NCBI RefSeq assembly: GCF_047324305.1
Contig: NZ_CP178740.1
Coordinates: 930,001 to 994,000 of the forward strand
Length of the DNA stretch: 64,000 bases
Reading direction: 5' to 3'
Source of the DNA: Acerihabitans sp047324305
GTDB lineage: Bacteria; Pseudomonadota; Gammaproteobacteria; Enterobacterales; Enterobacteriaceae
Shown: positions 53,291 through 61,860 of the stretch, piece after piece
How positions within the stretch are numbered: the stretch's first letter is position 1
Layout: every line of letters begins with the position of its first letter
Translations under genes and position numbers: made by a program
The notes under the pieces: model-generated
Told to the model about the DNA's origin: nothing
The model's input: only the letters and a program-made list of their open reading frames with translations
Database searches by the model: none

Positions 53291-53733
53291 TGACCAACCG
53301 GACCATGATGGCTTTTGATTTCGGCACCAAAAGCATTGGCGTTGCCATTGGCCAGGAAGTCACCTGCACCGCCCGTCCCCTGGCGGCGTTTAAGGCCCAG
53401 GATGGCGTTCCCGACTGGCTGGCGGTGGAAAAACTCCTGCGTGAATGGCAGCCGGACGTGATTGTGGTGGGACTGCCGCTGAATATGGACGGCACCGAGC
53501 AGCCGCTGACGCTTAAGGCGCGTAAGTTCGCCAACCGGTTGCATGGCCGTTTTGGTTTTGAGGTGGTGCTGCACGATGAGCGCCTGAGTACCGTGGAAGC
53601 ACGCGCCGACCTGTTCGAGCGCGGCGGCTACCGCGCGTTGAACAAGGGCCGGGTCGACGCCGGATCGGCGGTGGTGATCCTGGAAAGCTGGTTTGAACAG
53701 CTGCTGGCCGTGCGCCACCCCCATGCCAGGTAA
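53290..53733 (+). CDS. ruvX: Putative Holliday junction resolvase / pre-16S rRNA nuclease YqgF
   Basis: 147-residue RNase H-like nuclease required for 16S rRNA 5'-end maturation. Acidic catalytic motifs are visible as AFDFGTKSIGVAIG (first Asp), the VVGLPLNMDGTEQ strand and DERLSTVEA (Asp-Glu), plus a last Asp in GRVDAGSAVVIL. The ATG overlaps the yqgE stop (TGATG). It converges on the rhamnose cluster, which is inserted after it. Confidence 0.95.
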   Translation: MTNRTMMAFDFGTKSIGVAIGQEVTCTARPLAAFKAQDGVPDWLAVEKLLREWQPDVIVVGLPLNMDGTEQPLTLKARKFANRLHGRFGFEVVLHDERLSTVEARADLFERGGYRALNKGRVDAGSAVVILESWFEQLLAVRHPHAR

Positions 53734-53779
53734 GGGATTTCCGGTAATGCCTGCCGGGTAATCCGGTCAGCAACGTCGC

Positions 53780-54094
53780 TCACTCCAGATAAAAAACCGG
53801 CCGCAGCTCACGGCTTACCGGGCTGTTGTCCGCATTGGCCGGCATCACGTCGGTCATATGGCGCCACCAGCGCTGGCACACCCCGGTGGCGGCCACTTCG
53901 TTCCACCGCTGCTCGGACTCCATTTCCACATACGCAAACAGCAAATGGCGCTCCTCGTCCATGAAAATGCTGTAGTGGTGGGCGCCGTGGGCTTTAAGGG
54001 TGTATTCCAATTCCGGCCAGATCGGGTTATGACGCCGCCGGTACTCCTCGTGGGCGTCGGGATTGACCTGCATGACAAAGGCCTTTCTGATCAT
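53780..54094 (-). CDS. rhaM: L-rhamnose mutarotase
   Basis: Interconverts alpha and beta anomers of L-rhamnose. The 104-residue product MIRKAFVMQVNPDAHEEY has the catalytic His (HNPIWPELEYTLKAHGAHHYSI region) and LFAYVEMESEQRW, same length as E. coli RhaM. The ATG at 54094 is chosen by homology; upstream in-frame codons are not conserved. Last gene of rhaBADM, 95 bases after rhaD. Confidence 0.95.
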   Translation of the reverse strand: MIRKAFVMQVNPDAHEEYRRRHNPIWPELEYTLKAHGAHHYSIFMDEERHLLFAYVEMESEQRWNEVAATGVCQRWWRHMTDVMPANADNSPVSRELRPVFYLE

Positions 54095-54125
54095 AATCAA
54101 TGCTCTTATCAATAATGAGGGTGAA

Positions 54126-54179
54126 CCGGCGCGGGCGCGGCACGCCGAATCCCGGGCGCGTGAACATCCGCCGCGCCGG
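54126..54179 (-). repeat. Hairpin in the rhaD-rhaM gap
   Basis: Nine-base inverted repeat CCGGCGCGG (54126-54134) and CCGCGCCGG (54171-54179) enclosing a 36-base loop that itself is GC-rich. It could reduce read-through into rhaM or stabilise the upstream message. Confidence 0.4.
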
Positions 54180-54189
54180 TACCGGCGCC

Positions 54190-55017
54190 TTACTCTACAT
54201 CCAGCGCCGACGCCATCGGCGTCACGCCGAAACGCTGCCCCAGGGCGATCAGCTCGTCGCGGCTGATGGTCTGCTTTTTGCCGCCCATGGCGCGCACCTT
54301 GACCATGATTTCGGCCGATTTTTCCGCGGTGTCAATCAGGCCAAAGGCGTCGTCCAGGGTCGGCCCGGTGGCAAAAATGCCGTGGAACGGCCACAGTACC
54401 AGCGAATGGGAACGCATCTGCGCCGAGGTGGCGTTGCCGATGCCGTCGGTACCGGGCACCATCCAGGGCACGATGCCCACGCCGTCAGGGAACACCACCA
54501 GGCATTCGGTGCTGCCTTCCCACAGTTCGCGGGTAAAATGCGCGCTGTCCAGCTTCAGCACAAAACTCAGAGCAATCAGGTTGGTGGCATGACAGTGCAT
54601 AATCACCCGGCCGCTGCCCTGCGTCACTTCCCGGCGCACCACATGCGACTGGAAATGGGACGCCAGTTCCGACGTCGGCAGGCCGCCGGCGGTCAGGCCC
54701 CACAGAATGCTGTAGCCGTTGCCCGCGGCGTTTACCTGCAACAGCACCAGGTTATCCGACGGCGATAGCTGGACATTGCGGAAAAACTTACCTGAACCGG
54801 TGACCAGAAAATAGGTATTGGCCAGCTCCGGCACCGGCTCGGTCAGCGTTTCGGTGCGCGGCCGGGGCGTGAATTCCCCACGGTACGGCGCCACGTCTTC
54901 GGGGGTCAGGCGCAGGCTAACGTTGCCGCCATTACGTTCATCCCAGCCTTTAAGCCACATGTCGGTGGTGGCTTTGACCATTCCCTGTACAAACCAGGAA
55001 GTCAGTATTGTTTGCAT
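54190..55017 (-). CDS. rhaD: Rhamnulose-1-phosphate aldolase
   Basis: Zinc-dependent class II aldolase that splits rhamnulose 1-phosphate into dihydroxyacetone phosphate and lactaldehyde. The 275-residue protein has GWDERNGGNVSLRL near the N-terminus, the metal-binding MHCHATNLIALS and the third His in SHSLVLWPFHGIFATGP. Same length as E. coli within one residue. Follows rhaA by six bases. Confidence 0.96.
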   Translation of the reverse strand: MQTILTSWFVQGMVKATTDMWLKGWDERNGGNVSLRLTPEDVAPYRGEFTPRPRTETLTEPVPELANTYFLVTGSGKFFRNVQLSPSDNLVLLQVNAAGNGYSILWGLTAGGLPTSELASHFQSHVVRREVTQGSGRVIMHCHATNLIALSFVLKLDSAHFTRELWEGSTECLVVFPDGVGIVPWMVPGTDGIGNATSAQMRSHSLVLWPFHGIFATGPTLDDAFGLIDTAEKSAEIMVKVRAMGGKKQTISRDELIALGQRFGVTPMASALDVE

Positions 55018-55023
55018 AGCGTC

Positions 55024-56286
55024 TTATCCTTTGCGTGTTGTTAACGTTGCGCGTTCATATTCACGCACCGTCTGCAGCCAATCGCCGCCTACCGGCACAT
55101 TGTGCAATTGGCAATATTTGTCCCATACCGCCTGCCAGGGCAGCGATTTTTGCTCTTCCAGCAGCGCCAGGCGCGCCGTATAGTCGCCCTGCTGCTCAAG
55201 CCGGCGCAGTTCCCCGGTCGGCTCCAGCAGCGCCCGCAGCAGCGCTTTTTTCATATTGCGGGTGCCGATGACCCACGCGGCGATGCGGTTGATGGAGGCA
55301 TCGAAGAAATCCAGGCCGATATGCACGCGGTTAAACAGTTTCTGGCGCACGATTTCCGTGGCGATGGCCTGGGTTTCGTCGTCCAGCAGCACCACATGAT
55401 CGCTATCCCAGCGTACCGGGCGGCTCACGTGCAGCAGCAGGCGCGGCACAAACAGGATGGCGCTGGAAATCTTATCGGAAATCACTTCGGTGGGATGAAA
55501 ATGCCCGGCGTCGAGGCACAGGGCGGTACCGCGGCTGGTGGCATACCCCAGATAAAATTCACTGGAGCCGACGGTATAGCTTTCCGCGCCGATGCCGAAT
55601 AATTTACTTTCCACCGCGTCGATATGGTGATTGCGGTCCAGCTTTTCCGCCATCACGGCATCCAGCGCCTCCAGCAGCCGCTGACGGGGCGCCAGGCGAT
55701 CGATGGTCAGGTCCTTCATGCCGTCCGGGATCCAGATATTCATCACCGACGGCGTGCCCAGTTCACGGCCGAAATAGGCCGAGACGCGGCGGCTGGCCTG
55801 GCAATGTTCAATCCAGAACTGGCGGATGCCGTCGTCGGCGTGGGACAGGGTAAACCCGTCGGCGCTCAGCGGATGGGAAAAACAGGTGGGGTTGAAATCC
55901 AGTCCCAGATGATGCTCCCGCGCCCAGCTGACCCAGCGGGAAAAATGCTTCGGCTCGATTTCATTGCGCTCCACCTTGCCTTCGGCCTCCAGATAGATGG
56001 CGTGCAGGTTCAGGCGTTTTGGTCCCGGGATCAGGCTGAACGCCTGCTCCAGGTCGGCGCGCAGCTCCTGAGCGTTATGCGCTTTGCCGGGATAGTTGCC
56101 GGTGGCCTGGATGCCGCCGGTGAGCGCGCCGCCCGTGTTTTCAAACCCGGCCACGTCATCGCCCTGCCAGCAATGCATGGATACCGGCAGGGTATCGAGT
56201 AATTCGAGCGCGCCCTCCACATTGACATTGATATCCGCAAACCGCTGTTTGGCCAGGAGCCAGGCTTGTTCAATGGATTGACTCAT
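55024..56286 (-). CDS. rhaA: L-rhamnose isomerase
   Basis: Mn-dependent isomerase of L-rhamnose to rhamnulose. The 420-residue TIM barrel has MHCWQGDDVAGFENTGG, the metal ligands in LDFNPTCFSHPLS, LCLDAGHFHPTEV and WDSDHVVLLDDET. Matches E. coli RhaA (419). The start overlaps the rhaB stop by four bases, so translation is coupled. Confidence 0.97.
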   Translation of the reverse strand: MSQSIEQAWLLAKQRFADINVNVEGALELLDTLPVSMHCWQGDDVAGFENTGGALTGGIQATGNYPGKAHNAQELRADLEQAFSLIPGPKRLNLHAIYLEAEGKVERNEIEPKHFSRWVSWAREHHLGLDFNPTCFSHPLSADGFTLSHADDGIRQFWIEHCQASRRVSAYFGRELGTPSVMNIWIPDGMKDLTIDRLAPRQRLLEALDAVMAEKLDRNHHIDAVESKLFGIGAESYTVGSSEFYLGYATSRGTALCLDAGHFHPTEVISDKISSAILFVPRLLLHVSRPVRWDSDHVVLLDDETQAIATEIVRQKLFNRVHIGLDFFDASINRIAAWVIGTRNMKKALLRALLEPTGELRRLEQQGDYTARLALLEEQKSLPWQAVWDKYCQLHNVPVGGDWLQTVREYERATLTTRKG

Positions 56287-57755
56287 AATAAAATTTCCTC
56301 TTTCAGGTGGCAGAGCGCCAAAAAACGTTGCCAGTGCGTGGCGAAATCGGGATCGGGATTAGGGGTGTAATGGCGTAATGGGAAATTGGCTTCCACCACG
56401 CCGCGCCAGTGGGCGACGTCGGCCACCTCCCCCAGCGCCATCAGCTGGCAACCAATATTGCCCAGCGTCGAGGCCTCCACCGGCCCGGCGGTCACCGGTA
56501 TCCGGCAATTGTCGGCGCAAAGCTGGTTAAGCAAAGGGTTCAGGCTGCCGCCGCCGACGATATGCAGCCGGCTTAGCGGGACGCCGCGAAGCCGGCCCAG
56601 TTCAAGCAGTACCTGGCGGTATAACAGGGCCAGGCTGTCGAAAATACAGCGCGCAAGCGCGGCGGCATCCTCCGGCGCCGGCTGTTGCTGTTCCCGGCAG
56701 GCCTGGCGAATGGCCTCCACCATTGACGGGGGATTAACAAATCGTTCATCGTTGGGATTAATAAGGCTCCGGCAGGCCGGCCGGGCCGCGGCGGCGGCCA
56801 GCAAAGCCTCCAGGTCCGTTATCGCCAGCTCGCTGCACACCCGCTGCAACAGCCATAATCCCATAATGTTTTTCAGAACCCGGTAGCGCCCGTTGACGCC
56901 GCCTTCGTTGGTGATATTCATCGCCAGCGCACGGTCGTCGTTAAAGGGACGATCGCTGTCGATACCCATCAGCGACCAGGTACCGGAGCTGAGATAAGCG
57001 CAGTTATCGCCATGCAGCGGGGCCGCCACCACGGCGCTGGCGGTATCATGGGACGCCACGGCGATAACCGGCACCGCCTGGCCGCCCGAGCTGATCCAGT
57101 GTCCGGGCGTATTGCCGGGCGGCGTAGGCGTGCCCAGCCAACGCCGGGGAATCGCGAGGTAATCGAGCAGGGACGGATCCCAGTCCCCGGTGGCAAGGTT
57201 AAGCAATTGGGTCGTGCTGGCGTTGGTGTATTCCCAGTTCAGCGCGCCGGTAAGGCGAAAGTAAAAATAATCCGGGATCATCAAAAGATGCGCCACCTGA
57301 TCGAGGCCGGCGGGGTGCTGTTGGCGCCAGGCTTTCAGTTGGTACAGGGTGTTGAAGGACAAGAACTGAATGCCGGTGAGCCGGTAAATATGCTCACGCC
57401 CCAGTTCATCCAGCACCGCGGGCATAATGCCGTCGGTGCGGTGATCGCGATACGATACCGGGCAGCTTACCCGTTCGCCCTGCGCGTTCAGCAGCACGTA
57501 ATCCACCCCCCAGGTATCGATACCGATACTGTCGATAACGGTGCCGGCGCTATCCAACGCGGCCAGGCCAAACAGGATTTCCCGTTCCAACTGGTCCAGG
57601 TCCCAGCAATCGTGCCCGTCGACTGAAATAAAGGTATTGGGGAAACGGTGAATTTGCTTAAGCGTGACGTTTTGCGTGGCTGAATGCCATTGAGCCAGCA
57701 TGACCCGTCCACTGGACGCACCGAGGTCGACAGCTACGCTATTTCGTACGGCCAT
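56283..57755 (-). CDS. rhaB: Rhamnulokinase
   Basis: FGGY-family kinase that phosphorylates rhamnulose at C1. The 490-residue protein starts with the phosphate loop VAVDLGASSGRVMLAQW, has the catalytic GIDTWGVDYVLLN region, SSGTWSLMGI and VGGGSLNPLLNQLCAD near the C-terminus. First gene of rhaBADM; its promoter faces that of rhaSR across a 336-base gap with a CRP site. Confidence 0.96.
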   Translation of the reverse strand: MAVRNSVAVDLGASSGRVMLAQWHSATQNVTLKQIHRFPNTFISVDGHDCWDLDQLEREILFGLAALDSAGTVIDSIGIDTWGVDYVLLNAQGERVSCPVSYRDHRTDGIMPAVLDELGREHIYRLTGIQFLSFNTLYQLKAWRQQHPAGLDQVAHLLMIPDYFYFRLTGALNWEYTNASTTQLLNLATGDWDPSLLDYLAIPRRWLGTPTPPGNTPGHWISSGGQAVPVIAVASHDTASAVVAAPLHGDNCAYLSSGTWSLMGIDSDRPFNDDRALAMNITNEGGVNGRYRVLKNIMGLWLLQRVCSELAITDLEALLAAAAARPACRSLINPNDERFVNPPSMVEAIRQACREQQQPAPEDAAALARCIFDSLALLYRQVLLELGRLRGVPLSRLHIVGGGSLNPLLNQLCADNCRIPVTAGPVEASTLGNIGCQLMALGEVADVAHWRGVVEANFPLRHYTPNPDPDFATHWQRFLALCHLKEEILL

Positions 57756-58091
57756 AGTGAATATTCCTCTTTCATTCTATGACCGGCAGTGTATTCACAA
57801 TAATGACGGGCCACCTTCCGGTGAATGCCAACATGGAAGTGCCGGTGGCAGAATAGTAAAGATGAACGTGAAACCGATCACAAAAATAGCATTACCTCAA
57901 TAACGCACTATTTACGCGGGCAATGAAGGGCATTATTCCCCAGCGCCTGTGATCTCAGCCGCAATTTTGAATATTCACCCGGCCAATCTTTAAAAAATAA
58001 CCTGAATGTCAGCGATGGCGGTCATTTATTCAAGGTGAAGCCATGGCCAGTCGCCATACTATAAGTACCGAATAACGGTGAGGTGCTGAAG
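57756..58091. other. rhaB-rhaS divergent promoter region
   Basis: 336 bases separating the catabolic and regulatory operons. Contains a clear CRP site at 57867-57882; RhaS and RhaR binding sites are expected on both sides but I cannot place their half-sites by eye. Both ends are AT-rich as usual for rha promoters. Confidence 0.65.
57867..57882. promoter_or_regulatory. CRP site between rhaB and rhaS
   Basis: CGTGA and TCACA separated by six bases match the CRP consensus with one mismatch. Its centre is about 120 bases before the rhaB start, which agrees with the far-upstream CRP position used at E. coli rhaBAD together with RhaS. Confidence 0.75.
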
Positions 58092-58919
58092 ATGACGCTA
58101 CTTTGCGGTGATGATTTTTTTATTTCCAAAGACGCGACGGTCACCATTGAGCCGCGCGTGCCCCAGGCCGCCTTCCCTGAGCATTATCACGATTTTTGGG
58201 AAATAGTGCTGGTGGAGAAAGGCTCGGGTATCCACGTGTTTAACGATCAGCCCTATGTGTTGAATAGCGGCACCGTCTGTTTTATCCGCGCGGACGATCA
58301 TCATTTATTTGAGAATGTCGATGAGCTGATAATGACCAATGTGCTTTATCGTTCACCGCAGGGCTTCCGGTTTTTAACCGACATCAGCCGCTTCCTGCCG
58401 GCCCAGAACCTGCCGGACAGCCAGGTTAACTGGCAGATTAACCATGCGGGCATGCAACAGGCCAAACAGTTTATCCAAACGCTTGCCGAGCTGACGACGG
58501 ATACGTCGCCCGAAGGCATCGCGGCCAGCGAAGGGCAATTTTTGCAGCTCTTGATTATGCTGCGCCATGGCTGTTTCCAAAGCCAGGGCGAGGGCGATCG
58601 CGAGCGGCGCCTGCGCGACCTGCTGCGCTGGCTGCAGCATAATTTCTGCAACGACATCGATTGGATGGCGCTGGCCGAGCAGTTTTCACTGCCGCTGCGT
58701 ACGCTGCATCGCCAGTTAAAACAGCAGACCGGCATGACGCCGCAGCGTTATCTTAACCGGCTGCGTTTGCTGGAAGCGCGCAAGCGCCTGCTGGAGAGCG
58801 ACAAAACCATTACCGAAATAGCCCACGCCTGCGGTTTCAGCGACAGCAATCATTTTTCCACCCAGTTCCGGCGCGAATTTTCCCACTCGCCCAAAATGTT
58901 GCGTAACGGTGAACACTGA
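58092..58919 (+). CDS. rhaS: AraC-family activator RhaS
   Basis: Rhamnose-responsive activator of rhaBAD. The 275-residue protein has an N-terminal cupin (FPEHYHDFWEIVLVEKGSGI, HVFNDQPY) and a C-terminal pair of helix-turn-helix motifs (DWMALAEQFSLPLRTLHRQL, then ITEIAHACGFSDSNHFSTQF). QQTGMTPQRYLNRLRLLEAR is identical in style to E. coli RhaS. The ATG at 58092, with GAGG upstream, is the E. coli-like start; a GTG nine bases earlier is less likely. Followed after 105 bases by rhaR. Confidence 0.94.
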   Translation: MTLLCGDDFFISKDATVTIEPRVPQAAFPEHYHDFWEIVLVEKGSGIHVFNDQPYVLNSGTVCFIRADDHHLFENVDELIMTNVLYRSPQGFRFLTDISRFLPAQNLPDSQVNWQINHAGMQQAKQFIQTLAELTTDTSPEGIAASEGQFLQLLIMLRHGCFQSQGEGDRERRLRDLLRWLQHNFCNDIDWMALAEQFSLPLRTLHRQLKQQTGMTPQRYLNRLRLLEARKRLLESDKTITEIAHACGFSDSNHFSTQFRREFSHSPKMLRNGEH

Positions 58920-59024
58920 ACGCCGGTAGCCGGCGGAAAAATATGACAATTGTCGCCAGTCTCAAGTTTTTAGGTAACCCGTTATGCCATGATCCCTCTC
59001 TTGCCCAGGCGTTGAGGGGGTCTG

Positions 59025-59921
59025 ATGGTGTCTAACCTGAAGCTGAGTACCACCGACTATTTCCTGTCGGACAAAAATGCGATTACGGTGGCGGATCGTC
59101 ATCCGCAGCCGATATTCCCCACGCATTACCATGATTTTGACGAGTTGGTGATTGTTTGGCGCGGCAATGGCCTGCATATCCTCAATGATGTGCCCTATGC
59201 CATTACCTGCGGCGATCTGTTTTACGTCAATGCCCGCGATCGCCATAGCTATGAGTCGGTCAATGAGCTGGAGCTGGATAATATACTGTATTGCCGCGGC
59301 CGGCTGACCCTATCCACGGATTGGAACGCCTTGCTGCCGGGCGAGGAAGCGACGCAGGAACAACGCTACTGGCGACTTAGCACCCCCGGCATGTCGGTAT
59401 TGCGCCGCGAGGTGGACGCGCTGGCGCGGGAATGCATGAAAACCGATCCGCTGTCCGTCCTGCTGAGCGAAGCATTATTCCTGCAGGTGGCGCTGCTGTT
59501 GAAGCGGTTTCGCCACGCCCCCGACAGTCCGTTGCTTTCCGACGCCGAACAGCTGGACTTGCTGCTGATGGCGCTGCGGGTCAGCATCGAACAGCCTTTC
59601 AGGCTGGACGACTTTTGCCACCGGCACCAGCTTAACGCCCGTAGCCTGAAGACGGTGTTCAAGCAGCAGACCGGCATCGGGGTGAATCAGTATTTACGGC
59701 AATTAAGACTGTGCAAAGCCATGGATTTGCTGCGCCATGGACAACAGACCATCGGCGAGGTGGCGTCACGCTGTGGTTTCGACGACAGCAATTATTTTTC
59801 CGTGGTGTTCAATCAGTCTTTTGGCGTCTCGCCACGGGAATATCGCCAGCGGTTCCAGAAAAACCAGGACGGCAAAAAGCCTTTTAGCGCGGTAAACCCA
59901 CCCTCTATTGCTTTGAAGTGA
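59025..59921 (+). CDS. rhaR: AraC-family activator RhaR
   Basis: Activates rhaSR in the presence of rhamnose. The 298-residue protein has a cupin domain (FPTHYHDFDELVIVWRGNGL, then HILNDVPYAITCGDLFYVNA), and C-terminal helix-turn-helix motifs (QQTGIGVNQYLRQLRLCKAM; GEVASRCGFDDSNYFSVVF). Sixteen residues longer than E. coli RhaR, mainly at the C-terminus. In E. coli rhaT follows on the other side; here the next gene is yggR, and no rhamnose transporter is in the window. Confidence 0.94.
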   Translation: MVSNLKLSTTDYFLSDKNAITVADRHPQPIFPTHYHDFDELVIVWRGNGLHILNDVPYAITCGDLFYVNARDRHSYESVNELELDNILYCRGRLTLSTDWNALLPGEEATQEQRYWRLSTPGMSVLRREVDALARECMKTDPLSVLLSEALFLQVALLLKRFRHAPDSPLLSDAEQLDLLLMALRVSIEQPFRLDDFCHRHQLNARSLKTVFKQQTGIGVNQYLRQLRLCKAMDLLRHGQQTIGEVASRCGFDDSNYFSVVFNQSFGVSPREYRQRFQKNQDGKKPFSAVNPPSIALK

Positions 59922-59973
59922 AGTACCACACCGCCAGCGCGATCAAAATAAAAATCCAGGTGACTTTTCTCAT
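59905..59973 (-). CDS. Candidate 22-residue small membrane protein
   Basis: A short frame encoding MRKVTWIFILIALAVWYFT then SKQ: one hydrophobic helix with a positively charged N-terminus and a polar tail, like many enterobacterial small membrane proteins. A purine-rich GGAAA lies just before the ATG. It is 137 bases downstream of yggR on the same strand and its last 17 bases overlap the rhaR end. I do not recognise a family; chance occurrence is possible. Confidence 0.4.
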   Translation of the reverse strand: MRKVTWIFILIALAVWYFTSKQ

Positions 59974-60110
59974 TTTTTTTCCGTGATTTGCCGTAGTTTG
60001 GCGCTTATTTCAGGCCATACCTGTCATGCGCGCTGGTTTTTTGCGATATTATACTACCACCCCGCTTTTGCAATGGTTATACCCGCGCCGCCCTAAGCCC
60101 ATCACATATT

Positions 60111-61109
60111 TTACTGGTAGAGATATTTGCCCGAGGTCATGCGCCGGTAGCTTTGTTCAAACGTCTGCATGCCCTGTGCGTTGCCGGTCTGCAGCAAGCC
60201 CGGCAGCAAATGGGTTTTGCCGTCGCGAATAAGATTGCGCACGGCGGGCGTGGCAATCATCAGCTCGAACAGCCCCATGCGCCCGCCCTGCTCCCGGGGA
60301 ACCAGCTTTTGCGCCATGATGCCAAGCAGGCCGGCGGCCAATAGGCCACGGGCAAAGGCGCGCTCATTGGCGGGAAAGACATCCAGGAGCCGGTCCACCG
60401 CCTGAGCGGCGTGGCGGGCATGCAGCGTCGCCAGGACCAGATGACCGGTTTCGGCGGCGCGCAGGGCCAGCCGGATATCCGCCTCGTCGCGCAGTTCCCC
60501 CAGCAGGATCACATCCGGGTCTGCGCGCATGGCGGCCCGCAGCCCGGCATTGAAATCCTGGCAATGGCCGCCGATTTCCCGCTGTTGGATCAGGCTGCGC
60601 CCGGCGGCATGGATATACTCGATGGGATCTTCCAGGGTAATAATATGGACCTGACGCTGCAGGTTAACATAGTCCACCATGGCCGCCAGGGAGCTTGATT
60701 TGCCGCTGCCGGTGGCGCCGGTGACCAGCAGCAGCCCCTGCGGCTGCTTTAGCAGCCCCTTGACCACGGGTGGGATGCCCAGCTCCGCCAGCGACGGGCT
60801 TTGCGTCGGTATCAGGCGAAAGGTGGCCGACGTCCCGGTGCGCTGGCGAAAAAAGTGGCAGCGCAGCCGCTGGCGGCTGGAGAGCGTGGCCGCGCAGTCG
60901 GCCTGCCCATCGCGCGCCAGCTGCCCGCGCCCGCGTTCATCCAGCAAGCGGTCGCCGCAGGCGATGACCCAGTCTTCCCGTACCGGCGGCAGCTGGTCCA
61001 GACAACACAAACCGCCGTCGATACGCACGATCGGCGCCTGGCCGGGACAAAGGTGCAGATCGGACGCATTATGCTTTACACTAAGGGCCACCAGTTCATC
61101 AATATCCAT
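60111..61109 (-). CDS. yggR: PilT-like ATPase YggR
   Basis: Type II/IV secretion-family ATPase (PilT group), 332 residues. It has the N-terminal DELVALSVKHNASDLHLCPG domain, Walker A GATGSGKSSS near residue 130, the Asp box HIITLEDPIEY, Walker B VILLGELRDEADIRLAL and the His box TGHLVLATLHAR. No other pilus genes are near. The ATG at 61109 has AGGAGGT six bases before it; the frame is open 18 bases upstream. Divergent from yggS with only 16 bases between start codons. Confidence 0.93.
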   Translation of the reverse strand: MDIDELVALSVKHNASDLHLCPGQAPIVRIDGGLCCLDQLPPVREDWVIACGDRLLDERGRGQLARDGQADCAATLSSRQRLRCHFFRQRTGTSATFRLIPTQSPSLAELGIPPVVKGLLKQPQGLLLVTGATGSGKSSSLAAMVDYVNLQRQVHIITLEDPIEYIHAAGRSLIQQREIGGHCQDFNAGLRAAMRADPDVILLGELRDEADIRLALRAAETGHLVLATLHARHAAQAVDRLLDVFPANERAFARGLLAAGLLGIMAQKLVPREQGGRMGLFELMIATPAVRNLIRDGKTHLLPGLLQTGNAQGMQTFEQSYRRMTSGKYLYQ

Positions 61110-61125
61110 ATGACCTCCTGAAACC

Positions 61126-61839
61126 ATGAGTACTATCGAGCAGAATCTACAGCAGGTAACAGAACGAATCTCGGCGACCGCGCGTCAGTGCGGCCGCGAT
61201 CCGCAAGAAATTACCCTGCTCGCCGTAAGTAAAACCAAACCTGTGACGGCTATCGAAGAAGCCATCCGGGCGGGGCAAACCGCCTTTGGCGAAAATTATG
61301 TCCAGGAAGGCCTGGAGAAAATCAGCTACTTCCGGCAAAAAGCCGTTACCCCGCCGTTGAGCTGGCACTTTATCGGTCCGCTACAGTCGAATAAAAGCCG
61401 GCTGGTGGCGGAGCATTTTGACTGGCTGCATACCCTGGATCGCCTGCAGCTGGCGCAACGCCTGAACAACCAGCGTCCCCCGGCGCTGGCGCCGCTCAAT
61501 GTGCTGATTCAAATCAACATCAGCGGTGAAGAGAGCAAGTCGGGCATTGCGCCGCATCTCATGGCGGATCTGGCCGCCCAGGTGGCGGAGCTGCCCAGGC
61601 TGAGGCTGCGGGGCCTGATGGCCATTCCCGCCCCGCAGGCGGATTATCAGCGCCAGTTGGCGGTTTTTCAGCAAATGGCGGCGCTATTTGCGGATTTGCG
61701 CCGCAGCCATCCCGGCGCCGATACGCTGTCGCTGGGAATGACCGACGATATGCCCGCGGCCATCGTCGCCGGCAGTACCCTGGTGCGTATCGGCACCGCG
61801 ATTTTCGGCGCCAGGGACTATCGCGCACCGATGGCATAA
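61126..61839 (+). CDS. yggS: PLP homeostasis protein YggS
   Basis: Pyridoxal-phosphate binding protein of the alanine racemase N-domain family, 237 residues. The PLP lysine is Lys36 in LLAVSKTKPV; further motifs are FGENYVQEGLEKI, WHFIGPLQSNKSRL and SLGMTDDMPAAIVAGSTLVRIG with GTAIFG. First gene of yggS-proC-yggT-yggU-rdgB. Its start region overlaps the promoter zone of the divergent yggR. Confidence 0.96.
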   Translation: MSTIEQNLQQVTERISATARQCGRDPQEITLLAVSKTKPVTAIEEAIRAGQTAFGENYVQEGLEKISYFRQKAVTPPLSWHFIGPLQSNKSRLVAEHFDWLHTLDRLQLAQRLNNQRPPALAPLNVLIQINISGEESKSGIAPHLMADLAAQVAELPRLRLRGLMAIPAPQADYQRQLAVFQQMAALFADLRRSHPGADTLSLGMTDDMPAAIVAGSTLVRIGTAIFGARDYRAPMA

Positions 61840-61860
61840 CCCATTACCATGAGGAATAGC

